Of a stretch of 64,000 bases of DNA, positions 17,857 through 25,984 are shown one piece after another. The notes beneath the pieces are model-generated. The model was not told the origin of the DNA, searched no databases, and was given only the letters and a program-made list of their open reading frames with translations. This stretch comes from Rhodanobacter glycinis (GTDB lineage Bacteria; Pseudomonadota; Gammaproteobacteria; Xanthomonadales; Rhodanobacteraceae). The stretch covers positions 305,477 through 369,476 of the forward strand of contig NZ_FOSR01000003.1 of NCBI RefSeq assembly GCF_900114325.1. The letters run 5' to 3'. Position numbers and translations under genes: made by a program. Position 1 is the stretch's first letter, and each line of letters begins with the position of its first letter.

Positions 17857-17947
17857 CTGGGGTGGGGTGCTCTTGCCGCGAGGAAAAGCCGCCCATCCCG
17901 ATCTCTACCTTGCTTGCAGGGGGAGGAGACAACCACGGGGAAAGGGA

Positions 17948-19240
17948 ATGTTCGGCTACTACTTCAACCTGGCCATGCTCAGCCTGAAGCGCAACAAAGT
18001 GCTTACGGCGCTGATGGTGCTGACCATCGCGCTGGGCATCGGCACCAGCATGACCACGTTGACCGTGATGCACGTGCTGTCAGGCGACCCGATTCCGCAG
18101 AAGAGCGCGCAACTGTTCCGCGTGCGCATGAACGTGTTTCCCGATGACGCGTTCAAGCGTGGAGACAGGGTGCCTGACAACCTTACCCGGCGCGATGCCG
18201 AAGCATTGCTGCATGATGCGCGCGGCGATCGGCAGGCGGCGATGTCGGCGGGCTCGATGGTGGTCATGTCCGCACAGGGCGATCCACTTAACGTGGAGGC
18301 GCGTTACACCAATGCGGATTTTTTCCCCATGTTCGACGTGCCGCTGCGCTACGGCCATGCATGGAGCCGTGGCGATGACGCAGGCCATGCGCATGTGGCG
18401 GTGATTTCGGGCTCGCTCAACGAGCAGCTTTTCGGCGGCGCGGACAGTGTCGGCAAGGCACTGCTGGTTGGCGATCAGTCCCTGCGCATCATTGGTGTGC
18501 TGGGCGACTGGGACATGAATCCACGTTTCTACGATCTCAGCAATGGCCAGTTCGGCGATAGCGAAGACGTGTTTGTACCGCTGTCCACTGCGCTGGACAT
18601 GAAGCTGCCAACCAGCGGCCAGACATGGTGTTGGGGCAACAACGGCAATGCACACGACGCCAATGCCCCCTGCATATGGCTGCAGTACTGGGCGCAACTG
18701 GATACACCCGCAAAGGCGGTTGCCTACCGTCAGTATCTGCAGAATTACATCGCCCTGCAGCAGAAGGCCGGACGCTTCACCCATTCCGGGCAACTTGAGC
18801 TGCAGGACGTGATGCAGTGGCTGGATGCCAAAGGTGTGGTGCCTTCCGACGTACGGTTGCAGATGTGGCTGGCGTTGGGCTTCCTGGGTATCTGCCTGAT
18901 CAACACGGTGGGCCTGTTGCTGGCGAAGTTCCTGCGTCGTGGCAGTGAGCTTGGCGTGCGTCGCGCGCTGGGTGCGTCGCGCCGATCGATCTTCCTGCAA
19001 TGCCTGATCGAGGCCGGCATGGTGGGGATGGTTGGCGGTGTGTTCGGGCTGGTACTGGCTGGCCTCGGTGTGCTTCTGGTGCGCCACCAGCCCACCGATT
19101 ACGCCGCCTACATCCACATGGACCTGCGCATGCTGCTGGCCACTTTCGTGCTGGCCTTGTCGAGCAGCCTGCTGGCCGGATTGCTGCCGGCGTGGCGGGC
19201 GATGCAGTTGTCGCCTGCCATCGCGATCAAGTCGAACTAG
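17948..19240 (+). CDS. Array permease A3
   Basis: This 430-residue A-class permease is the shortest A. It starts MFGYYFNLAMLSLKRNKVL; the first codons share a 60-base identical tract with A4 (17960-18019 against 20639-20698). The periplasmic signature is DFFPMFDVPLRYGHAWSRGD, then QLFGGADSVGKAL. The Cys pair is present (TWCWGN and NAPCIWL). The WLDAKGVVPSD motif precedes helix 2, and the loop reads SELGVRRALGASRRSIFLQC. GGGG just before the ATG serves as the weak ribosome-binding site. B3 follows after 11 bases. Confidence 0.92.
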   Translation: MFGYYFNLAMLSLKRNKVLTALMVLTIALGIGTSMTTLTVMHVLSGDPIPQKSAQLFRVRMNVFPDDAFKRGDRVPDNLTRRDAEALLHDARGDRQAAMSAGSMVVMSAQGDPLNVEARYTNADFFPMFDVPLRYGHAWSRGDDAGHAHVAVISGSLNEQLFGGADSVGKALLVGDQSLRIIGVLGDWDMNPRFYDLSNGQFGDSEDVFVPLSTALDMKLPTSGQTWCWGNNGNAHDANAPCIWLQYWAQLDTPAKAVAYRQYLQNYIALQQKAGRFTHSGQLELQDVMQWLDAKGVVPSDVRLQMWLALGFLGICLINTVGLLLAKFLRRGSELGVRRALGASRRSIFLQCLIEAGMVGMVGGVFGLVLAGLGVLLVRHQPTDYAAYIHMDLRMLLATFVLALSSSLLAGLLPAWRAMQLSPAIAIKSN

Positions 19241-19251
19241 GAGAGCGCTGC

Positions 19252-20475
19252 ATGCATTTCCGCCACATTCTCAGCGCGCTTGGACGTCATCGCATCGCGG
19301 TATGCCTGTTGGTACTGGAAATCGCCTTCTCCTGTGCGGTGGTCTGCAACGCGTTGTTCCTGATTGGCACGCGGCTGGAACGCATGCAACGGCCCACCGG
19401 CGTGGACGAACGGCACATCGGGCAGGTGCACGTGCGCAGCGTCTCCGCTACGTCGCCCGAAGCGATCATGGCGCAGACGCGCACCGATCTCGCCGCGTTG
19501 CGCGCCCTTCCCAACGTGGTCAACGCGTCCATCGTCAACCAGACCTTGTTCGGCCACTCGTTCAGCGCCAGTGGAGTCAGCCTCAGCGATGCGCCGCAAG
19601 CCCCCACAATTCATGTGACCCAATACTTCGGTAATGCGCAACTGCCTGACACGCTGGGGCTGAAGCTGGCAGGCGGCCGCTGGTTCAAGCTGGACGAATT
19701 CGTCAGCGACGAGCAACTGGAAGGTGAGGGCGCTACCGTGCCGGTGATCATCACCCGCGCACTGGCCGAGCATTTCTTTCCGGGGCGGTCGGCGGTCGGC
19801 AAGGTGATCTATGCCTTCGGTACCAACCGCATCGTGGGGGTGGTGGATCGGCTGGTGCAGCCACGCGATTACGGGACTGCAGAGTCCTACGAATACGCCA
19901 TGCTCTTCCCGGTGGATTTGCCGTATGCGCAAGGCACCTACCTGCTGCGCGTGAAGGAATCGGAGCAACGTGGCGAAGTGATCCGTAGCGCCCTGCACGC
20001 GCTGAAGACCGATGGTCCGCTGCGGCTCGTGTCGCCGAAGGATGCCACTACCCTGGAAGCGGCGCGGGCCAAGTACTACCGCAACGACCGTGCGATGGCA
20101 TGGATGCTGGTGGGCGTGTGCCTGTTGCTGCTGATCGTCACGGCGGTGGGCATCGTAGGCCTCACCAGTTTCTGGGTGGCGCAGCGGCGCAGGCAAATCG
20201 GCATCCGCCGTGCCATCGGCGCGACCCGTGGCGACATCCTGCGTTATTTCCAGACCGAGAATTTCCTGATCGCCACGTTCGGTATCGCGTTGGGCATGGC
20301 GCTGGCTTACGGCCTCAACCTGTTGCTGATGCTGCACTACGAACTGGGGCATCTCCCGGCTTGGTATTTCCCGGTGGGTGCGGTGACGCTGTGGGCCATC
20401 AGCCAGATCGCGGTGCTTGGCCCCGCGTTGCGTGCGTCGAACGTGCCACCCGTGGTGGCGACGAGGAGCGTGTGA
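19252..20475 (+). CDS. Array permease B3
   Basis: This 407-residue B-class permease starts MHFRHILSALGRHRIAVCLL with helix 1 phrase AFSCAVVCNALFLIGTRLER. The periplasmic domain has LGLKLAGGRWFKLDEFVSDE and ITRALAEHFFPGRSAVGKVI. It departs from the usual (V/I)AGR by carrying AGGRW. Helix 2 ends VGIVGLTSFWVAQRRRQIGI, and the tail is VPPVVATRSV. GGAGAG at 19240-19245 sets the ATG. The last codons include GAGGAG and the stop forms TGATG with the start of the next relay ORF. Confidence 0.92.
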   Translation: MHFRHILSALGRHRIAVCLLVLEIAFSCAVVCNALFLIGTRLERMQRPTGVDERHIGQVHVRSVSATSPEAIMAQTRTDLAALRALPNVVNASIVNQTLFGHSFSASGVSLSDAPQAPTIHVTQYFGNAQLPDTLGLKLAGGRWFKLDEFVSDEQLEGEGATVPVIITRALAEHFFPGRSAVGKVIYAFGTNRIVGVVDRLVQPRDYGTAESYEYAMLFPVDLPYAQGTYLLRVKESEQRGEVIRSALHALKTDGPLRLVSPKDATTLEAARAKYYRNDRAMAWMLVGVCLLLLIVTAVGIVGLTSFWVAQRRRQIGIRRAIGATRGDILRYFQTENFLIATFGIALGMALAYGLNLLLMLHYELGHLPAWYFPVGAVTLWAISQIAVLGPALRASNVPPVVATRSV

Positions 20476-20624
20476 TGAAGCGCGAAACCATGAGCCTTCC
20501 CATCTCCGGTAGGAGCCCGCTCGCGGGCGGTGCTCTTGTTCCGGTGCGAATCGTGGGTCGAATCAAAAGCATCGCCCGCGAGCGGGTTCCTGCCGAAAGC
20601 GCTGCAACTGTTGCAGGAGACTGA
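20475..20624 (+). other. Spacer-spanning relay ORF, B3 to A4 (49 codons)
   Basis: The ATG overlaps the B3 stop (TGATG at 20473-20477), with GAGGAG nine bases before it. The frame runs through the class II repeat and stops at 20622-20624, two bases before the A4 ATG. It is the same length as the ORF in the next spacer and in pair 2. Confidence 0.45.
20509..20593. repeat. REP-like inverted repeat, class II, B3-A4 spacer
   Basis: Arms GTAGGAGCCCGCTCGCGGGC and GCCCGCGAGCGGGTTCCTGC lie about 45 bases apart. It aligns along its whole length, including flanks, with the copy at 23202. Confidence 0.85.
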
Positions 20625-20626
20625 CG

Positions 20627-21955
20627 ATGTTCGGTTATTACTTCAACCTGGCCATGCTCAGCCTGAAGCGCAACAAAGTGCTTACGGCGCTGATGGTGTT
20701 GGCGATCGCGGTGGGCATTGGCGCCAGCATGACCACGCTGACGGTCATGCACATCCTGTCCGGCGACCCGCTGCCGGGCAGGAGCACGCATCTCTATTAC
20801 CCGCAAGTGGACCCGACGCCAGACAATTCTTATTACGGGCATCACAAATACCCATTGCCAATGATGGACGACCGCTCGGCGGTGGACCTGTGGAGCGCGC
20901 ACCGCGCCGACCGTCAGGCGCTGGTGGTGGACAGCGCGGTGAAGGTGCGCTCTCCCGATTCCAGCCTGCCGCTGATGATGCTGGGGATGACGTCCACTAC
21001 GGCGGATTTTTTTCCGATGTTCGGCGTGCCCTTTGAATATGGCAGCGCGTGGACGCCTGCCGACGACGCGGGCCATGCGCGTGTGGCGGTGATTTCGTCG
21101 AACCTCAACGCCAGGCTGTTCGGCGGCAAGGACAGCGTGGGCAAGACGCTCCGCCTGAAGGACAGTGATGTGCGCATCGTCGGTGTGTTGAAGCCGTGGC
21201 GCCCTATTCCGCGCTTCTACAGCGTCGCGGGTGGCATCGGTGCAAACGGGCAGGGGGCCGATCCCTACGCCAAGCCGGAGGACGTGTTCACGCCGTACTT
21301 CACCGGTCTGGAAATCAACGATGGCAATTTCCAGCAATACACCTGCTGGGGCAATCCACCGGTGCCAGGTCATCTGGAAAATTCGCCCTGCGTATGGGTA
21401 TCGCTGTGGGTGGAGCTGGGCAGTGCGGCGAAGGCTTCGGCCTATCGCGACTTCATGGCCAACTACGTGCAGCAGCAGAAGGCGCTGGGGCGTTTCCAGC
21501 AGACCGACACGCGCATGCTGGACCTGATGGGCTGGCTGGATGCCGAGCATGTGATTCCCAGCGATGCGCAATTGCAAATGTGGCTGGCGTTCGCCTTTCT
21601 AGCCATCTGTCTGTTCAACACGGTGGGCTTGCTGCTGGCGAAGTTCCTGCGCCGCGGCGGCGAGATCGGCGTGCGCCGTGCGCTGGGTGCTTCGCACCGG
21701 GCGGTGTTTGCGCAATGCCTCACCGAAGCGGGGTTGATCGGTTTCATCGGCGGCGTCGGCGGATGGCTGCTGACGCTGGTGGGTCTGTGGCTGGTACGCC
21801 GGCAACAGACACCGTATTCCGATCTGGTGCACATGGACACGGCGATGTTCACCATGACCATCGGACTGGCGATTGCGGTGAGCCTGCTCGCGGGCACGTT
21901 GCCCGCGCTGCGCGCCAGCCGCATTGCCCCGGCTTTGCAACTCAAGACGCTGTGA
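20627..21955 (+). CDS. Array permease A4
   Basis: This 442-residue A-class permease is most like A9, sharing VDLWSAHRADRQ, DSDVRIVGVLKPWRPIPRFY (KDSDVRIVG/RDSDVRIVG) and a long PEDVFTPYFTGLEI loop. Its first 24 codons instead match A3 almost exactly, so the gene looks mosaic. The Cys pair is present (YTCWGNP and NSPCVWV). The motif WLDAEHVIPSD precedes helix 2; loop GEIGVRRALGASHRAVFAQC. Both start and stop sit in compact junctions: a relay ORF ends two bases upstream, and B4 follows after 11 bases. Confidence 0.92.
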   Translation: MFGYYFNLAMLSLKRNKVLTALMVLAIAVGIGASMTTLTVMHILSGDPLPGRSTHLYYPQVDPTPDNSYYGHHKYPLPMMDDRSAVDLWSAHRADRQALVVDSAVKVRSPDSSLPLMMLGMTSTTADFFPMFGVPFEYGSAWTPADDAGHARVAVISSNLNARLFGGKDSVGKTLRLKDSDVRIVGVLKPWRPIPRFYSVAGGIGANGQGADPYAKPEDVFTPYFTGLEINDGNFQQYTCWGNPPVPGHLENSPCVWVSLWVELGSAAKASAYRDFMANYVQQQKALGRFQQTDTRMLDLMGWLDAEHVIPSDAQLQMWLAFAFLAICLFNTVGLLLAKFLRRGGEIGVRRALGASHRAVFAQCLTEAGLIGFIGGVGGWLLTLVGLWLVRRQQTPYSDLVHMDTAMFTMTIGLAIAVSLLAGTLPALRASRIAPALQLKTL

Positions 21956-21966
21956 GGACGCCTGCC

Positions 21967-23175
21967 ATGCACATCCGCCCCATCCTCGTGGCACTGCGCA
22001 AGCACAAACTCGCCACTTTCCTCATTGCCATGGAAATCGCGCTGGCCTGCGCAGTGCTGTGCAATGCGGTGTTCATCATCGCGAATCGCCTCTCCGCCAT
22101 GAACATCGTCACTGGTGTGGACGAAGCTTCGCTCGGCGAAATCGTCGTCACGGGTTTCGAACCGAAGGAGGCGAGCGACTTGAACGCGCGCATGATCGCT
22201 GGCCTCGCTGCGATTCCCGGCGTCGAATCCGTCCACGCGGTTTCTTCCGTGCCATTCGGCCCGCAGGCGGGAGTGGCTGGCGTCACGCTGGATCACAAGC
22301 ACTACGGCACCGTGATTGATTACTACGTGGGCGATTCGGGCACGATCAAGGCGTTGGGCTTGGAACTGGTTGCCGGTGCCATGCCCGATGCCGACGACTA
22401 TCAGGCCATACCCGACAAGGCCTGGCTGCCGCCCTCCGCGCGCGTGCTGGTGACGCGCGCCCTTGCGGATCGCCTGTGGCCGGGCGAGAGCCCGCTCGGC
22501 AAGATGTTCTGGACGGGGCCGTACCAGTACCGAGTGATCGGCGTGGTGGCGAACTTCATGGGCGCGGCTGCAAACGGCGGCGGCAGGGCGGAATGGTCTG
22601 CGTTCGTGCCTGCGCTACCGGGTGGGACGCTGGCTGGCACGTACCAGATCCGTGCGAACCCGCAAGACCTGGAGCGCGTGATGACGGAAGCACGCAAGAC
22701 AGTGGCGACCATCGCGCCAGACGTGGTGCTGGATCACGAAAACAGCCAATCGATACCCGTCTTGCGCGCGGCACACTTCGCCACCGACCGTGCCATGGCC
22801 GGCATGCTCATCGGCGTGATCGCGGCATTGCTCGGCGTCACCGCGTTGGGCATCGTCGGCCTCGCCAGCTTCTGGGTCGCGCAACGGCGCAAGCAGATCG
22901 GCATTCGCCGTGCCATTGGCGCCACGCGTGGCGACATCCTGCGCTACTTCCAGACCGAGAATTTCCTGATCGTCACGTTCGGCATCGTCATCGGCATGCT
23001 GCTGGCGTTCGTATTGAACGCGGTGCTGATGAAGTTCTACGAGCTGCCGCATTTGCCGCTGTATTACCTGCCGATCGGGGCGCTGGCGCTGTGGGGATTG
23101 GGACAGCTGGCGGTGCTGGGGCCGGCCTTGCGTGCGGCGGCGGTGCCGCCGGTCGTCGCGACGAGGAGCGTGTGA
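21967..23175 (+). CDS. Array permease B4
   Basis: This 402-residue B-class permease starts MHIRPILVALRKHKLATFLI with helix 1 EIALACAVLCNAVFIIANRL. Its periplasmic domain resembles B9 (ASDLNARMIAGLAAIPGVES against ADDLNARVVNGLRKIDGMQS; RALADRLWPGESPLGKMFW against RSLADRLWPHANPLGKVLW). Thus pair 4 and pair 9 correspond as whole pairs. The final 201 bases (22978-23178, including stop) differ from those of B5 at only four positions. It ends VPPVVATRSV with GAGGAG and a TGATG junction. Confidence 0.92.
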   Translation: MHIRPILVALRKHKLATFLIAMEIALACAVLCNAVFIIANRLSAMNIVTGVDEASLGEIVVTGFEPKEASDLNARMIAGLAAIPGVESVHAVSSVPFGPQAGVAGVTLDHKHYGTVIDYYVGDSGTIKALGLELVAGAMPDADDYQAIPDKAWLPPSARVLVTRALADRLWPGESPLGKMFWTGPYQYRVIGVVANFMGAAANGGGRAEWSAFVPALPGGTLAGTYQIRANPQDLERVMTEARKTVATIAPDVVLDHENSQSIPVLRAAHFATDRAMAGMLIGVIAALLGVTALGIVGLASFWVAQRRKQIGIRRAIGATRGDILRYFQTENFLIVTFGIVIGMLLAFVLNAVLMKFYELPHLPLYYLPIGALALWGLGQLAVLGPALRAAAVPPVVATRSV

Positions 23176-23324
23176 TGACAGCCGATGAAGCTCCGTTCAT
23201 TGGTAGGAGCCCGCTCGCGGGCGATGCTTCTGCTCTGGTGCGCGTCGTGATTCGAGTCAAAGGCATCGCCCGCGAGCGGGCTCCTACCAGAAGCGCTGCA
23301 GCTGCTGCGGTTGCAGGGGGCTGA
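23175..23324 (+). other. Spacer-spanning relay ORF, B4 to A5 (49 codons)
   Basis: The ATG overlaps the B4 stop (TGATG). The frame crosses the class II repeat and stops at 23322-23324, two bases before the A5 ATG. It has the same length and geometry as the ORF at 20475, although the bases differ at many positions. Confidence 0.45.
23202..23288. repeat. REP-like inverted repeat, class II, B4-A5 spacer
   Basis: The arms GGTAGGAGCCCGCTCGCGGG and CCCGCGAGCGGGCTCCTACC are perfect complements, with a ~47-base interior. This is the best-preserved class II copy. Confidence 0.85.
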
Positions 23325-23326
23325 CA

Positions 23327-24631
23327 ATGTTCGGTTACTACCTCGATTTGGCATTGCGCAGCCTCAGGCGCAACAAGGTACTCACCGGGCTTATGGTGCT
23401 GGCCATCGCGCTGGGCATTGGCGCCTCGATGACCACGCTCACCGTGCTGCACGTGCTGTCGGGTAATCCGATTCCCGGCAAGAGCGCGCAGCTCTATCAC
23501 GTGCAGATTGATCCGCGTGACAGTTTCGGCTACCGGCCGGGCATGGAGCCGATGGATCAGGTGTCGTGGATCGACGGCATGAACCTGCTCCACGCGCAGG
23601 GAGCGCAGCAACAGGCGTTGATGACGGGTGGTCGCGTGGCGATCCAGCCGCCGCGCACGACGCTGGATCCGTTCTTCGAGGCTGCGCGTTACACGAGTGC
23701 CGGATTCTTCCCGATGTTCGACGTGCCGTTCCAGTACGGGCGTGCATGGACTGCCAAGGATGATCAGGATCGTGCACGCCTGGTGGTGCTGAGCCACGTC
23801 CTCAACGACAAGTTGTTCGGCGGCAAGAACAGCGTCGGAAAGATGCTGAGACTAGGCGGGCATGATTTTCTCATCATCGGTGTGCTCGGCGATTGGCGGC
23901 CGAATCCGCACTTCTACGACTTGAACGTGCAGAGCTACAACGAAGACGAGGGTGTCTATATGCCCTTGACCACTTCGCAGGACGCCGGGTTTGACCACGA
24001 CGGCGGCACCGACTGCTGGGGCAATGGCGCCGATGGAAAGGACATGACCCGCAATGATCACTGCGCATGGCTGCAGTTTTGGGTGCAACTCGATACGCCG
24101 GCCAAGGCTACGGCGTACAAGCAGTTCCTGATCCGCTATTCCGAGGAGCAGAAATCCCTCGGACGCTTTCAGCGGCCGCCGAATGTGCGCTTGCGCAACG
24201 TGATGCAGTGGCTGGATTACAACCAGGTGGTGCCGTCAAACGTGCGCCTGCAGACGTGGCTGGCGTTCGGGCTTCTGCTGGTGTGCCTGGTCAATACGGT
24301 CGGGCTGATGCTGGCCAAGTTCATGCGCCGGCAAGGCGAGTTGAGCGTGCGCCGCGCGATGGGCGCTTCACGCCGCATGTTGTTCACGCAATTGCTGGTG
24401 GAGTCCGGCATGGTCGGGTTGGCAGGCGGCATTGGCGGATTGCTGCTGGCGTTGATGGGTCTTTGGGTCGTGCGTCACCGGCCCGCCGAGTATGCCTCGC
24501 TGGCGCATCTGGATCCGGCCATGCTGTTGATCACCTTTGTGCTGGCCATCGGTGCCAGCTTGCTGGCCGGCCTGCTACCGGCATGGCGCGCTTGTCACAT
24601 CGCCCCCGCCTCCGCCCTGAAGAGTCAGTGA
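23327..24631 (+). CDS. Array permease A5
   Basis: This 434-residue A-class permease starts MFGYYLDLALRSLRRNKVL. The variable periplasmic part includes HVQIDPRDSFGYRPGMEPMD and a DHDGGTDCWGNGADG segment. The Cys pair is present (DCWGN and DHCAWLQFWVQL). The signature FFPMFDVPFQYGRAWTAKDD is canonical. The motif WLDYNQVVPSN precedes helix 2. The loop reads GELSVRRAMGASRRMLFTQL, so Ser replaces the usual Gly of GVRRALGA. One base separates its stop from the B5 start, the tightest non-overlapping pair. Confidence 0.92.
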   Translation: MFGYYLDLALRSLRRNKVLTGLMVLAIALGIGASMTTLTVLHVLSGNPIPGKSAQLYHVQIDPRDSFGYRPGMEPMDQVSWIDGMNLLHAQGAQQQALMTGGRVAIQPPRTTLDPFFEAARYTSAGFFPMFDVPFQYGRAWTAKDDQDRARLVVLSHVLNDKLFGGKNSVGKMLRLGGHDFLIIGVLGDWRPNPHFYDLNVQSYNEDEGVYMPLTTSQDAGFDHDGGTDCWGNGADGKDMTRNDHCAWLQFWVQLDTPAKATAYKQFLIRYSEEQKSLGRFQRPPNVRLRNVMQWLDYNQVVPSNVRLQTWLAFGLLLVCLVNTVGLMLAKFMRRQGELSVRRAMGASRRMLFTQLLVESGMVGLAGGIGGLLLALMGLWVVRHRPAEYASLAHLDPAMLLITFVLAIGASLLAGLLPAWRACHIAPASALKSQ

Positions 24632-24632
24632 C

Positions 24633-25862
24633 ATGCAAATCCTGCCGATCTTCGCTGCACTGCGCCGCCACAAATTGGTGATGTGGCTGCTGATCCTGGA
24701 AATCGCGCTGACCTGCGCGATTGTCTGCAACTCGATGTTCCTGATTGCGCAGAACCTGCAGCGCATGCACATGCCCAGCGGCATCGCCGAGCACGAGCTG
24801 GTACAGATCCAGATGGCCTACATCGGCACGCGCCCGGACTCCGGGGCGCGCACGCAGGCCGATTTGGCTGCGCTGCGGCAGATTCCGGGTGTCACCCAGG
24901 TGGCGCTGGTAGACAAGCTGCCGTTCGGAAGTGGCAACAACAGCAATATCAAACTCAAGCCCGATCAACCGCAGCCTTCGATGAATGCGGGCCTGTATTT
25001 CGGCGAGAACCTGTTGCCGACCTTTGGGGTGAAGTTGATCGCCGGGCGGAGCTTTGCGCCGGAAGAATTCGTGACGCTCGATCAGGCATTGCAAGGGATC
25101 AACGACAACAGCCCTAACGACTTGCCGCACGTCGCAATCGTCACGCAGGCGATGGCGCAGCGGTTGTGGCCAGTACAAAACGCGCTGGGCAAGACGTTTT
25201 ATATCGGCAAGGACATCCCGCTGCGGGTGGTGGGTGTCCTCGCGCGTTTGACACGGCCGAACACGCTTCAAGCAGGGCCTGCCTTCAGTTTTGTCGTGCC
25301 CATCAGCGAAAACCTGAGCGATGGTGGAGGCAGCTACGTCGTGCGCAGCAAGCCGCAGGATCGTGCACGGGTACTCCGCGATGCAGTCGCCAAACTCAAG
25401 GCCATCGACCCGAATCGCGTCGTACTGGCACATCGCACCTACGACGAGGCGCGCGCGGCATTCTTCCAAGCTGATCAATCGATGGCAGGCACCTTGGTTG
25501 GCGTGTGCGTGGTGTTGCTGGTGGTGACGGCGCTGGGGATTGGCGGATTGGCCAGCTTCTGGGTCGCGCAGCGACGCAAGCAGATCGGCATTCGCCGTGC
25601 GATCGGTGCGACACGTGGCGACATTCTTCGCTACTTCCAGACCGAGAATTTCCTGATTGTCTCGTTCGGCATCGCCATCGGCATGCTGCTGGCGTTCGTA
25701 TTGAACGCGGTGCTGATGAAGTTCTACGAGCTGCCGCATTTGCCGCTGTATTACCTGCCGATCGGGGCGTTGGCGCTGTGGGGATTGGGACAGCTGGCGG
25801 TGCTGGGACCGGCCTTGCGTGCGGCGGCGGTGCCGCCGGTCGTCGCAACGAGGAGCGTGTGA
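24633..25862 (+). CDS. Array permease B5
   Basis: This 409-residue B-class permease starts MQILPIFAALRRHKLVMWLL with helix 1 EIALTCAIVCNSMFLIAQNL. The periplasmic domain is distinctive: GSGNNSNIKLKPDQPQPSM near residue 103, and GVKLIAGRSFAPEEFVTLDQ. The helix 2 region reads ALGIGGLASFWVAQRRKQIG. From 25665 to 25865 it matches B4 at 197 of 201 bases while upstream parts are much less similar, which is a gene-conversion-like pattern. Its stop is TGATG. Confidence 0.92.
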   Translation: MQILPIFAALRRHKLVMWLLILEIALTCAIVCNSMFLIAQNLQRMHMPSGIAEHELVQIQMAYIGTRPDSGARTQADLAALRQIPGVTQVALVDKLPFGSGNNSNIKLKPDQPQPSMNAGLYFGENLLPTFGVKLIAGRSFAPEEFVTLDQALQGINDNSPNDLPHVAIVTQAMAQRLWPVQNALGKTFYIGKDIPLRVVGVLARLTRPNTLQAGPAFSFVVPISENLSDGGGSYVVRSKPQDRARVLRDAVAKLKAIDPNRVVLAHRTYDEARAAFFQADQSMAGTLVGVCVVLLVVTALGIGGLASFWVAQRRKQIGIRRAIGATRGDILRYFQTENFLIVSFGIAIGMLLAFVLNAVLMKFYELPHLPLYYLPIGALALWGLGQLAVLGPALRAAAVPPVVATRSV

Positions 25863-25984
25863 TGAGGCCGGGAACCGGTAGGAGCGCACCCTGTGCGCGA
25901 AAACAATCTGCAGCAGTGTCGCAACGTGCATTCGCGCACAGGGTGCGCTCCTGCGGACCATGCGGAACAGGAGTGATGGGATGA
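25862..25984 (+). other. Spacer-spanning relay ORF, B5 to A6 (40 codons)
   Basis: The ATG overlaps the B5 stop (TGATG). The frame crosses a class III repeat and its TGA (25982-25984) overlaps the A6 start codons (ATGATG at 25981). Repeat class and length differ from the neighbouring spacers, but the stop-to-start geometry is the same. Confidence 0.45.
25877..25953. repeat. REP-like inverted repeat, class III, B5-A6 spacer
   Basis: Arms GGTAGGAGCGCACCCTGTGC and GCACAGGGTGCGCTCCTGC flank about 37 bases. Same family as 615-693. Confidence 0.85.
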
